Part shown: in pieces, positions 38,473-52,100 of the stretch
Numbering within the stretch: the first letter of the stretch is position 1
Layout of the letters: every line of letters begins with the position of its first letter
NCBI RefSeq assembly: GCF_001039355.2
Contig: NW_019775292.1
Span: 368,331 to 432,330 of the forward strand
From: Lingula anatina
Lineage: Eukaryota > Brachiopoda > Lingulata > Lingulida > Lingulidae
Direction: 5' to 3'
Length of the DNA stretch: 64,000 bases
Position numbers and translations under genes: made by a program
Notes under the pieces: generated by a model
What the model was told of the DNA's origin: nothing
Seen by the model: only the letters and a program-made list of their open reading frames with translations
Database searches by the model: none

Positions 38473-40580
38473 TAATTATTCTATCCTAAAAATATTTTTA
38501 AATTGCAGCCTATTTTATTTTTGTTGTTTCAGAGGCATTGCAACAATTTTAAAGTGGGAAGGAGACTTGAGGAGGCTCACAATTCAGATATTGGATTAAG
38601 GTAGGTGGGGTGGGTGGGATTGGAGCAGAAGTTATGTGCTAATCCCACCTGTAGATGAAAAAAACTGTGTATGTGTGTGTAGGAATTGGTACCATGGAAT
38701 GAATCATCACTTTCACTTTAAGTCCTCCAGCTAGAATACATTTATGATCTTTTCTATACGCTATAGTGCAAAGACTTTTTCATATATAGAGTGCTAGGGG
38801 CTACTGTCCACTCCAGCTAATTACTGAAGTTGATTTCCAATCTGAGAAAAGATATTTGAAAGATCTAGTGGTGATCACTCTAAGAACAGGCTTGTCGGTT
38901 TAACAACAGGGCCAGGGTCTTTAACTCATAACAGAGTTATATTTTGTTTGTAAGTTGAAATTCCATGTAAGGCAGGACACCCCTAAATAAGGGCAGTAGT
39001 CCATCACCAGCACAAAAGCCAAAGCAAAGCCATTATTTTGCACATAAAAACACACTGGAAAAAAACAAGCTTCTACATTTTGATAATCTGGCTTTCATTA
39101 TTTAAATTTTTTACATTTCTAGACACTCAAGATGAAACTTTAACTTGAAAAAATAATCTGTCTGCAGTGGTTTCTATGGACATTGTACCATGTGATGTCT
39201 TTTTGGAAATGTTTTAAGAGTCTTGACCCAGATTTTGTAAGTCCTTCCACAGTGAACCACCAAACAAACCTGTTTAATACAGGTGTAAACGTAACGTGAA
39301 AAAAAAATATTTACCTTGAACACAAAAAGTAGTGGAAATCAAAACCAAATGCCTTTGGAGGCTGCTACCCTGCTCCAATATTATTATAGACACAGGCTGA
39401 ATAAAATGCCTACCTGAAATGACAAAATGAGAAAAGAGAAAAGCCTTCTGCCTAGATTCTACTTCAACAACCCTTTGCATAGCAAGAAAGAGTGACTTTG
39501 AGAATAAGTAAGAGATTTGTTGGTAAACATGTAATACACATATTTTGCAGTGTTCTTTTAATGCACTGATAATTCAAAAGAAAAAAGATTACAAAAGAAA
39601 AAAAAAAGAATTGACACACACTGCATGCCAATTGAGCACTTCAGTTGGGCACATTGTACAGCATAAAACTGATTGTTTAATAACTGGGACCACTCTGTAG
39701 CTCAAATTGAAAGAAAATATGAGGAAACTGTCGGGAGTACATTAATTGGTTTCTATACCTGACATTTCATAGTAAGAAAAGAAGAATACCTCTTTCTTTT
39801 TGGTAGCCTACCCTTTTGATATGAATGTAAAGAAATTAAATGTTCTTTAAAATTTTGAGGTAATGCTTTATGCAACATTACTGACACTTTTTTCCAGCTG
39901 AAACAGTTAAAAAATAAGAGTAAGAAAAATGAAGTTGCTCATCTTTTGTGTACTGAATAAATATTTTTTGTAAAGTATATTTTACACACCTTGACAGCAT
40001 GTAAAATTTTAGTTTGATAACTTAAAATTAAAAAAAAACAGCAATATCTGTTTGGGCCATGACAACAGAAGGTTAACTGTACTGAAACACCTAATATTTC
40101 TTTTCTTTTTAAATTTGTTGACTGCTCTTCAAATGAATTGAACTCTGGTAACTCGCAAAATCTACATAACTTAGTGAAATACTATGCACACATGCATACA
40201 TTGGTCTTGATTTTGTGGTATTTTTGTTCAATTTTGCTGAATTGACAGATATCATGAATTGATATGTCAACGACAAGTTTAATATCTATGTCATAAGTTT
40301 TTAAGTTATTTATATAGATAATGAAAGGAAATCAAGACCAACCCTGGGGCACTTTCCCCACTAGCTGGACCCTACAGCTCCAGGTACTGGGACATTTAAC
40401 TCTCACTGGGTTTGCTGGTATAAATAAGGAAAACATTGTAGATAGCCAAGATGTTGAAACATCTAAAATATGATTGTATTTCAAAATTATTAAATTAATT
40501 TGAGATTTTTTAAATGTTAAATAACTTTTTTCTATTGATTTTTAGCCCATGAGAAGGGTTGAGTTGAGACAAAATTGAGG

Positions 40581-43113
40581 ATGGGTCTGAAATGCTGTAT
40601 AACCGTATGGATATTTTGCACTGCTATACTGGGATGTTTTCCAATATCACTAGAGTCAGTGTCATCTGCATCAGCATCTGACTCATTATCACCTACAGCA
40701 GCATATGCATCATCATCTGCAGCAGCATTTGTATCAGCATCTGCAGCAAATTCTGCATCACCAGCATCTTCGACGGCATCTGCAGTAGCAACTGCATCAA
40801 CATCTTTAGAAGGGGGAGAGACATCAACTGCTACAGTGACAACATCTGCTGAAGATACAACAATTTCAACAGTAGAGACAACATCATTCACAGAGGAGAC
40901 AACATCAGGTGCAGAATCAACAATGTCTACACTAGAGACAGCAACTACGGAGTGGACAACATCAGCTGCAGAGTGGACCACAACTACAGGCTGGACAACA
41001 TCAAGTACAGAGGAGTCAACTATTTTAGAAATGACTACATCTACAATAATGACAACTACAGATGGGGTAACATCACTTGCAGAGCAGACAACAACAGAAC
41101 CGCCTACATCTACACTAGAGACAACTACAGAATGGCCAACATCAACTGCAGAGGAGACAACATCAACTACAGATTCATCTAAATCTACATTAGATACAAC
41201 AAGTACAGAATGGCCAACATCAACTGCGAAGGAGACAACAACGGAATCACCTACATCTACACTAGAGACAACTACAGAATGGCCAACATCAACTGCAGAG
41301 GAGACAACATCAACTACAGATTCATCTAAATCTACATTAGATACAACAACTACAGAATGGTCAACATCAACTGCAGAGCAGACAACAACAGAATCACCTA
41401 CATCTACACCAGAGACAACTACAGAATGGTCAACATCAACTGCAGAGCAGACAACAACAGAATCACCTACATCTACACCAGAGACAACTACAGAATGGTC
41501 AACATCAACTGCAGAGCAGACAACAACAGAATCACCTACATCTACACCAGAGACAACTACAGAATGGTCAACATCAACTGCAGAGCAGACAACAACAGAA
41601 TCACCTACATCTACACCAGAGACAACTACAGAATGGTCAACATCAACTGCAGAGCAGACAACAACAGAATCACCTACATCTACACCAGAGACAACTACAG
41701 AATGGTCAACATCAACTGCAGAGCAGACAACAACAGAATCACCTACATCTACACCAGAGACAACTACAGAATGGTCAACATCAACTGCAGAGCAGACAAC
41801 AACAGAATCACCTACATCTACACCAGAGACAACTACAGAATGGTCAACATCAACTGCAGAGCAGACAACAACAGAATCACCTACATCTACACCAGAGACA
41901 ACTACAGAATGGTCAACATCAACTGCAGAGCAGACAACAACAGAATCACCTACATCTACACCAGAGACAACTACAGAATGGTCAACATCAACTGCAGAGC
42001 AGACAACAACAGAATCACCTACATCTACACCAGAGACAACTACAGAATGGTCAACATCAACTGCAGAGCAGACAACAACAGAATCACCTACATCTACACC
42101 AGAGACAACTACAGAATGGTCAACATCAACTGCAGAGCAGACAACAACAGAATCACCTACATCTACACCAGAGACAACTACAGAATGGTCAACATCAACT
42201 GCAGAGCAGACAACAACAGAATCACCTACATCTACACCAGAGACAACTACAGAATGGTCAACATCAACTGCAGAGCAGACAACAACAGAATCACCTACAT
42301 CTACACCAGAGACAACTACAGAATGGTCAATATCAACTGCAGAGCAGACAACAACAGAATCACCTACATCTACACCAGAGACAACTACGGAATGGCCAAC
42401 ATCAACTGCAGAGCAGACAACAACAGAATCACCTACATCTACGCCAGAGACAACTACAGAATGGCCATCATCAACTGCGGAAGAGACAACAGCAACTACA
42501 GATTCATCTAAATCTACATTAGATACAACAACTACAGAATGGTCAACATCAACTGCAGAGCAGACAACAACAGAATCACCTACATCTACACCAGAGACAA
42601 CTACGGAATGGCCAACATCAACTGCAGGGCAGACAACAACAGAATCACCTACATCTACACCAGAGACAACTACAGAATTGCCAACATCAACTGCAGGGCA
42701 GACAACAACAGAATCACCTACATCTACACCAGAGACAACTACAGAATTGCCAACATCAACTGCAAAGCAGACAACAACAACTGTGGAAGGAACTACATTT
42801 ACAATAATGACAACTACAGAATGGCCAACATCAACTGCAGAGCCAACAACTGTGGAAACTATGTCTCCTATAGAGACTACTACAGAAGGAACAACATCAA
42901 CTACAGAGACATTCACTACAGTGTGGGGTACGTCTACAATAGAGGCAACTACAGAAGGGCCAACATCAACTGCAGAAGAGACTACATCTACAATAGAGGC
43001 TACATCCTATGATCAGACAACTTTTACCGCAGAAACATCTTCCATTGTAGAGACAACAAATACAATTCCCACTCAAATGCCAACAACGACCCCGCCTCCA
43101 ATTAATAATCCAG
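40581..43113 (+). CDS. Exon 1 (coding): signal peptide and mucin-like domain
   Basis: 2,533 nt, 844 codons plus one base. Residues 1-~25 are a hydrophobic signal sequence. Residues ~25-75 are Ala/Ser-rich (SASASDSLSPTAAYASSSAA). The rest is Thr/Ser/Glu/Pro with regularly spaced Trp (TEW motifs), consistent with dense O-glycosylation. The last codons read TPPPINNP before the donor gtaggc. The reverse strand is also open over most of this exon (42916-40532) as a Val/Asp/Ser shadow of the repeat; it is not treated as a gene. Confidence 0.85.
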
Positions 43114-46100
43114 GTAGGCATGTAAAGATATTTATAAATGTTCACTCCTTTTTCATGGGTTTATTAGTCAGGCAATGCTCTTTAAAGGTGGTTTGAGAAT
43201 GTTGTTGTACCAGTACATGGTTCCTGAAATAACAAATTCTGTGTGGTTACAATTAATCCTTTACTCAATGGTTCCCATCTGAGGATTTTCCTACAATATA
43301 AACTAGATTTCTAATATTTTGTAAGCTCCTTTATTTGATTTGAAATTTTTTAGAAGTATGCATTATTGTCCAGTGAAAAGATTAAAAAAAACAATGCATT
43401 TTTTGTTAAAACAAATGCATTTTTGCCTATTCCCTGATATCAGATTGTAGTATTTATACCCCCGTCACACTAGAGGTGGAATGAGCAAGAATGCCATCCA
43501 AAAAACAATTCTTTGTGAGTTCCTGGATTTTCGAAGAGTATTCTAAAAATTCCGAGTGCATTCCAAATATTTTTACCCATTCTTGTGGCCGCCGGAATGT
43601 TTTGCTCATGTTTAAAATTTTTGTAGTGCATTCCAAGTGGAAAATTATCAAATGGCATTTAAATAGCATTCTAACTGCACTATGACTGCATTCTAAATAT
43701 TCTCACGGCATTTCGACAGCATTCGAAACCTTCTGATCACATTGGAGGGAGAACCAAAATGGCAAGACACTTCAAATCCTGCTAGAATGAGCTGAAATGC
43801 AACTCGAATGCATCTCAATCCTATTTCAGCCAGCAATCGAACTACACTCGCATGGCATTTGAAGTGTATTCTAGATATTCTGACTGCATTCTGACAGCAT
43901 TATTGACAATACAAGGTGTGTGTCAGATTGCATTACACAGTATCAGACACGACACCGCTCTTGCCTAGTACGCGATGTGATAGTGACGATTCTCAGCGGG
44001 GTTGAAAAGCATTGCATCACCACTCAAAATTTGTTCAGGGTATGATACTGTGTAATGCGATCTGACACACACCTTGAAAACAGGTAGTGTGGTCTGATCT
44101 ACCAGTGAATTCAGGATCATTCGGTGCTGAGTCTGGTAGTTGGGTAAGCCTGTGCTTGATTCCTGCTGATTCCGAATAAGTGTGACGGGGGGGGGGGGGA
44201 GGGGGGGGGTAACTGTTGTGATTACATAGGCATTCAAATGATGTTGATTGCCATTTGGGTGAGAGAGATATGTTTGAAATAAGAAAAAACAATTTGCTGC
44301 TGCTGCATTATCAGCTTGATTGCAACATTTACATTGATCTTATTTTGAAATGACAGTATTATCTCATAACCTGACTCTGTTTGTATTTACATTTATCTAA
44401 GTGGATAAGAAATGGATCCTTACATATCAATCTTCCTTAAAGTGGATGAAAATTCATAATTCAGTTTCATTTTAAGGGTTCTATTAGGGTTAGCCAAAAA
44501 CTCCCTATGTATACTGCCTTACATACTTTTTTGGATAATAGATAAATCTTTAGTTTCACTGACTAAATTCTTGAGCATGTACGTACACAAAACTAATGTC
44601 ATCTTACTGATGGGATCATTATTGTGATTTGGGGGTAAAAACTTAAAAATGAGTTTCTCAAATTACTCTTTTACCTGAGCACCCTCGAATACCGTCTCAA
44701 TCCCAATTTAATGAAATCATTAAGTACTTAAAAACCTTGTCACTGTTTGTCTTAAAAGCCTCAGGTTTATTGTTTAAATAGCAAAATAATGCTTTTGTTT
44801 AGTAAAAGTTTGTAATGAGGGGAACAACGTAACATAACATAACATAACATAACAAACCTTAACATAACATAACATAACATAACATAACATAACATAAAAA
44901 ACATTTAAACCAAAATACTACAAGAGATTGAAGCCTAAATACTTGTGGCAAACAATGCCAATTTCTGTGAAAAAATCTAATTCAGGAATTAAATTATATC
45001 CCACACTGATTGCTATCTTGCCTGAAAATAAAAAAGCTGTTAAATAAAATGTTTAGAGGTCTTACTTTTAATTATAATAGATGCCAAAACCTGTTATCAG
45101 TGTGTATATCAGATAACCTTTCTCAACACTGTTGAACACACTGTAAATTGCAAGAAATAAGATGAATTTTATTTGACAGCCAATACCTGTAGTCTTACTT
45201 CATAGGCATAACTCCTGGCAAAATGATTGATAGCTGGGGTAGGCACCCATTACAATGACGTCATAAGCATGGTTTCTCCTGCAACCACCAGATCCATACA
45301 TGTCATTGACGATAATAAAATATACTGTATATTTGTCATTTTTTATTCTAAATGACATATAATACAATGAACCTGTGCCATCTAGGGGTGTTTGAGGAAG
45401 TGCAAGAGCACCAGAAAGGGTACAAGTAAGACTGATCTTATAACAAATAAAAGTTGCAAATGCCAAACTCAGTTTTGCGTAGATGAATTAAGGACATGAT
45501 GGGGTCGGTGGGATGTGTGATATGCAAGATAAGATGTCACCAATTTTTTTCCTCATGGCAGACTGCATGGGTAATCGGACACTTGAGAAGTTCATCTAAC
45601 AGCCCTTTGATGAAGTCACTACTGCAACAAGCATTGTTAGGTTTCTTAAAACCAGGTTGTCTAAAACAAGCAAGCTAATACCTTCTGGGCAGGATTGTAC
45701 AGTTTTATCATACCTGTCCAAAGCTAACTGTCAACAGCTAACTTTTTTCTTTACCTGGGGAGAGACACACCTGGATTTGTCTTTTGTTAATCAGAGCAAG
45801 TGTATGCTATTAAAAAAACATTTCGTGAATAAGCAGCACAATTTCATCAAATAAATCAAATCATAAGATATCTTTTGTCTGCAGCACTATTTAGATACTT
45901 GAGATAACTTGAGATAACCTACAAGCCCAAGTAACCTTTCAAAATTGTGTTATACTGGGTCAGAGTGAGACAAAGAGAAAAAATTATGTTGAATGATTTA
46001 ACATGACATTTATCTCTTCATTTTCAACCAAAATAAAAAAGATTAGTAGAGAATCTCATATATCTGATTGTGATAACCCATTACTTTACTCTATAAAAAC

Positions 46101-49100
46101 AATAGTTTTACAAATGATATGCATGATATAGCAATGGTACAGATATCATGAAAATATAATAGAATGAAAAAAAAAATGCATTTACTCTATTTATAGTTGC
46201 ATTCACAGGCCCGTAGCCAACAATTTCAGAGGGGGGTTTGTTTTCTGAAAAAGTGGACCTTTTACCATAAAATCCTCAAGTACATAGATCAAATTTTACC
46301 CAGAGTGGACCTTTTCCCAGCAAAAAGGGTGGTTCTTTCGAACCCCCCGAACCCCCCCTGGCTACGGGCCTGATTCAGATAGACACATCATACTAGCTGG
46401 GTTGATCTTAATCTGCAAGGGATTCTCTCTAAGTGCAATCAGTGAAATCAGTTTGATTGTCTGTTATGCCACCTTGACCTGCACAGTAGTTTATTACCCC
46501 CACATGGCTGCTGGAGGAAGTGTGTCCTGATTCCTTTGATTGCACTTGGAGAGAATCCTTTGGTCATCAATCTGAATGCTCCTTATCACTATTACATTTT
46601 ACCGCTTACACTCCATAAGAATTATGACAGTTAATTCTTGTGACTGCATCATACAGGTGTTTGCATATCATGTTATACCATAGCAACTACCAGTAGCAAC
46701 TGGCAGTATCTGTTGTGTTAATGGGAAATATAAATGCCAAAATCTTATTTTATGAGGAGATTGTCATTGTTTCAATCATCAAAATGTGCATGAAAAGCTA
46801 TTTTTATGATTATAAACCTTAAGGTTGCTTAAAGGATATTGTAACCCTTTATTATCATCTACCGGTAAATAAAATTGTGTCTTTGGGAACTTGTAGTTGG
46901 TTAAAAGAAATAATTGAGAGACTGATTTTTTTTCATTTTTACCTCAAAATTGCAATTATGACATCCAGGGACAGATCCAGACATATTTTCTGACAATCTT
47001 CCAAATTATCTTTGTTGATCTATTCTCCATTTTTGACCGTCTTCCAACAGAAAAAACTAGGTACTCATCAATGTAAACTTGAAATCTGACCGTCTTCCAG
47101 AAGACCCAGAAGATGGCCTAAATCCGCCCCTAAGGATGACATGTGTAAATGTTAATTAATTTAGTAACTGAACATTAAAGATTTATCTGTTATCAAAAAG
47201 AATGTAATGCAGGAAATAAGGAGTTTTCTGCACAGGGTAACAATATCCTTAAACGTATTTCATTATTTGAAGTGATAAAAAGTTAATATAATTTGGAATT
47301 TTCAACTTTCAGATGCAATGTATTTGCTGTTCCTTTTAAAATGAAAGCTTGAGCACAGTTATTATGATAGCAGCTGCACCGAATAGATTGTCTTGTGTTA
47401 CTTTCCTTACAGTAGCATCTTATTGTTTACAGTTAACCTCACTGCAGTAGCTATAAGCTGGGGCCAGGCTAACGTGTCTTGGGGACATGTGACATTTCCT
47501 GGGCAAGCTTGGACATACACAGTGTATGTGTATTGGTGTCATGATGAATATTACTTTTATTATGGCTATAATGTGAGGACCATACAGGATGTACAGGTAA
47601 ACTTGCTAAGCCTACAATTATCAGGAAAACAACTGATGTTGGCATTCCAAAAAAATTGACTTATGGACAACCCTTTGAAATGTAACCTGTTGCTAATAAG
47701 GAGTTGCTTTGTATCGGCTGTTTCACAATCAGGGGTACAAAATAGGGGTCACATTGAGAGAAAAATGAACTCTGATGCAATTGTTTAATTCTGTAACAGA
47801 TAAAAAGAATAATGTCTTAGCTATGACATCCAACATTTTTAGAACACAATATTAATCATTTTTTGTGTTACGTTCAAATTAACAGAGTTCAAATTAGGCT
47901 ATGATTTCAGGGTACGGACACTATACATTCAAGTAACTGATGCTTTTGTAACTGAAATATCATATTGTTTACCAGTTATTTTTGCCAACATTCTAAAAAT
48001 ATCAAAATAAATATATAACAACAGTACTTTGGCCAAAATGATACAAGTAGTATTAATCAAAATGCTTTTTGGAGAAACACCACACCTGGCGTTTGGTTGT
48101 GTGTCATTCAGTTTTACTTTCATTCACCAGACTTTAATTTAAACTTTTTCTTTCTGTTGCTTGGTCTTTTTTATTTATTTAAATATTTATTTATTTATTG
48201 ATTGATTTATGTTTCAGTCTTGATTCTTGTTTTTCGAGTCTTTTCTTCTTTTTCATCTCTCGTTAATTTGCACCTCTTGCTCTGCTGTTTTCAGGATTGT
48301 TGGGTTTCTGCTTCTCCTTGACTATCTGTCAGTATGCCCTAATTTCTTATCTCATCTTTAGTCTTTCTTGCTGGGCCAGCCTTGGATGATTCTTCATTTT
48401 TTGCTTCTCTGCTATGTTACATGCATTCAACATTTTCCTTACGTGCTTCAGCATGACCATTAGCTCTTTGACATATTTTTTTTTCAAATTATTTTTGCTG
48501 ACAGTAAAAATTTCAGGTTTCCCTTTTCTTTTCCTATTTGACTTTTGTTCATTGTCATCCATGTTTGATACTTCATCCACTGAGAGTATTATAAATATAC
48601 CTCTGTTAATTATGCATGTATTGTAGTGTCCGTACCCCCTCAAAATATATCATATACATTAATCCATAGAATATTAATCCATATACAATTTATTATTTTG
48701 CAATTAGCTATATTTGGCAATATATTTGAAGCAATATTGTTCATTTTGAATGCAAAGAGTGACATCTTTACACATATTATTTTTTTGCAAAATGTCTTGC
48801 CTGACTCTTATTAATTAGTATCACTTTATCGAATATAAATTTATATACAATGTTTTTTCTAAACATCATAGGACATGAATGCATTTTATACAATATAGAA
48901 CAATATTTTGTACCATATTTTGAAGTGTTATCATCATTAATAAGTAGCCAGTTATCCAATGGTTAATGTATAATTTGGGGGCACGGACACCACAGTAGGG
49001 GTACGGACACTACATTTGGCACCAAATTCTTGCATATCTTTCCTGAAAAATAAATGTCAGTGTAGATATTATAGAATAAGAAAATCAGACAGAATATGCT

Positions 49101-52100
49101 GTGATTCCTAAATAAAACAGATAGGGGGGGTACGGACACTACAAAAATTAGGAGACACCAAGGGGCTCATGATTATTAACACCATAGCATTATTAATAAT
49201 GGTTTCATATGCACAACTCCTTTATTATGTTTAAGTCATAACATGGTAAATTCTTCTTATTATCACATAGGTGATTTCAAAGTAATATTTGGCCTTATCA
49301 GATATGTTTTTCATTGCATTAACAAAAATAAGTAAAATGTGTACAAAAGCCTGTTTCAGCAAAATGGTTAAAATAAATTTTTTCTCAGAACATTTCTTTG
49401 GAAGAACCTGCTAGAAGAGAAGACATATGTTGTGGGAATTATATACCAATATCATATTCACCATAAATCATTGACATAAAGAGCTAGTGCATCATATTTA
49501 TGACCTTAATTGTAAATGACCCATCTTTTTGGACACATAATTGGCTATATTTTTGTAAATTGTAGTCCGATTATTATAATTCTTTTTTTATTTTGCTTCT
49601 ATGAACAGTGTCTTTGATATCAGTCTATTAGCAATCTCTAATCATAAATTGCTAATTTATCAAACACTTGTAAAATTAACCACATTTAATTGTTCACCCT
49701 AATTGTGAAACAGCCGTATGGGTAGATATTTTCAGTAGTTTCAAGCACTACCTTGAATGTCTAGTACCTAGATCTTTCTTGTTTTTTACAGTTGCTTCAT
49801 CATGGATTATTTTATATGATATTGATTTAATACTACTTGTTGCTAATAAGGTAATTGCATATTGTCGCTAATGCTACCTATATAGATGCACTTTTAAATT
49901 ACTTGATAATTTCAATCTGTTCAACAATTTATTTTGGTCTTTAATGTTTTATTTTTATGTACAGACACAGATGTGTCTGTACGTATAGCTGTCACCTGCA
50001 TCTGTCGCTGTCGCCATGCACTTTCACTGATAACACAATAAGTGAAAAACCATTTTACCTTTTGGCTTGAAACTTACAGAACTGATGAATATTCATAATA
50101 CGTAGGCCAAGTTCAAAATCAGCATGATCGGGCCATTTTTATGGAAGTTATGCTATTTATTCATTCTTTTCAGCATATGTGCAACACCGATAACATGATA
50201 AGTGAAAAACCGTTTTGGCTTAAAACTTACAGAAATGATGAATATTCATAATACGCAGGTCAAGTTTGAAAATCAGCCTGATCGAGCCATTTTACCACCA
50301 GCGTTGGCGCTGGTGGTACACATGGTTTTAGTCCCGTCCGTTCCGTTCCGCCGGCTCCGCCGCCATGTTACCGTTACCGCTTCTCCTCCTAGACTACAAG
50401 GGCCTGCATACCCATCTCCTGGATTTATGTAGGTCACCTATAATCTCAACTCGCTCCACATAAAATTTGGGCTTTGTCTGTGCAGGGGTCTAGGTGTGGC
50501 GCTCATTGCAATGCACCCTTGTCCAAAAATTGGCAAAATTAAATGCTAATTATCTACCATACTGAAGGAATTATGGGAAAAATTTCTATAGACGGCTGAC
50601 CGAAAGTCATATGTGGAGATTTCAAATATGCCCTTGGATTTGAACTTTGACCTTTATTTCAAGGTCAAACAGGCCACAATTTTCAAAAAATGAATTTTTT
50701 TACAAAAAAATATTATTTGCGCTAATATTCAGAAACTACACTGACGTAACCTATAATATTATTGGCAGGTGTTACCCTTCAGGTCATCTTTCATCTCTGT
50801 GAGTTTGGGGTCAATCGGTGCAATTTCACGGGAGAAGCAGCCATAAGATACCGAAACTGAAAACTGTCCCTTATTCGGGAACCGTTAATGCTAGAAACCT
50901 GTTCTTTTTATTGCATTTTGTAGAGCATGTTAAGCCCAACACCTCAGGTGGTCTCTGTTTTTTTTTTATTTCCATACGGTTTTCCAGTTATACTGTATCA
51001 AAAAGTACATTGTGGTGGTGAAAGTAAAATGTGCAATACGGAAATTTATAATAAATTTGAACCTCTGGAAAATAAAACATAAGGCTTGGCGAGGCAGACA
51101 ACTTCTGGTCAAAAATGACATTATTTTATGAAATTTGAACATCTGGAACTTCTGAGCACCTCCCATTGCAAGAATTTAAATCAAAATGACCTTTTCTTTA
51201 TTTCAATTAATTTCTTTTGTAGGAAATTTATGGCACATTATTGTAACTCCAAAATTGTAACATTTAAGGCGCATTCCCATAGATTTTAGATCGATCTATC
51301 CCCGTGGGGAGTCTCACTAGATTACTGTCAGATAATCCGGCTTAAATGTCCGTCCCGCCTACTACAAGCTGTAAGGGGGTAATTAACTTTCGTGCCCGCT
51401 CGGCTGACAGCTATCTAGCGTGAACCCCAGGGAGTTGCGTAGGTCGATCTAGTTGGATCGATCTAATCTCTGGGAATGGGGTCTTAGTCCCTTATATCTC
51501 CAAAACTGGCAGAGATACGTAGGTCCATAGTTACTATTGAAGTTGAACAGGAAGTCATATACTGGCAATTTAACTGTGACCTTGAAGTTGACCTTTGACC
51601 TACTTTTCACCATGATCTGAACTTTGCAATATTTAGTCCCTTATATCTCCAAAACTGGCAAAGAAATGCCCATAGTTACTATTGAACTTGAATAGGAAGT
51701 CATATACTGGCAATCTAACTGTGACCTTGAAATTGACCTTTGACCTACTTTTCACCATGAACTGAACTTTGCAACATTTAAGTCCCTTTTATCTCCAAAA
51801 CTGGCAAAGAAACGCCCATAGTTACTATAACACTTGAATAGGAAGTCATATACTGACAATCTAACTGTGACCTTAAAATTAACCTTTGACCTACTTTTCA
51901 CCATTAACTGAACTTTGTGAATTTTTTAATGTTTATATACTTTCAAAACTGGTAAAGATACACCCATAGTTACTATTGAATTTGAATAGGGAGTAATATA
52001 CTGGTAATTTAACTGTGACCCGTGAACCCAAAAACATGTAGCAGATCAAGGTAAAAGAGCATTGTTTGCTACTGGTAGCGGGAGTTACCCAATTCTTTTA

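Larger units (their letters stand above)
34178..40540. other. Intergenic region between DUS4L and the mucin-cadherin gene
   Basis: Candidate DUS4L poly(A) signal AATAAA at 34786-34791. It otherwise holds a pentanucleotide microsatellite (35966-36062), a TTAA-flanked element (36284-36621) and one weak exon candidate (38307-38472). No other gene-like signal was recognised. Confidence 0.55.

Noticed and set aside
41357-42511. 384-codon second forward frame over the same repeat
   Set aside because: Frame-shifted reading of the minisatellite; no signal, splice sites or domain.
40532-42916. 794-codon reverse-strand open frame rich in Val, Asp and Ser
   Set aside because: It is the shadow of the 69-bp coding repeat. 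The forward frame has an ATG, a signal peptide, a splice donor and a matching downstream exon; the reverse frame has none of these.
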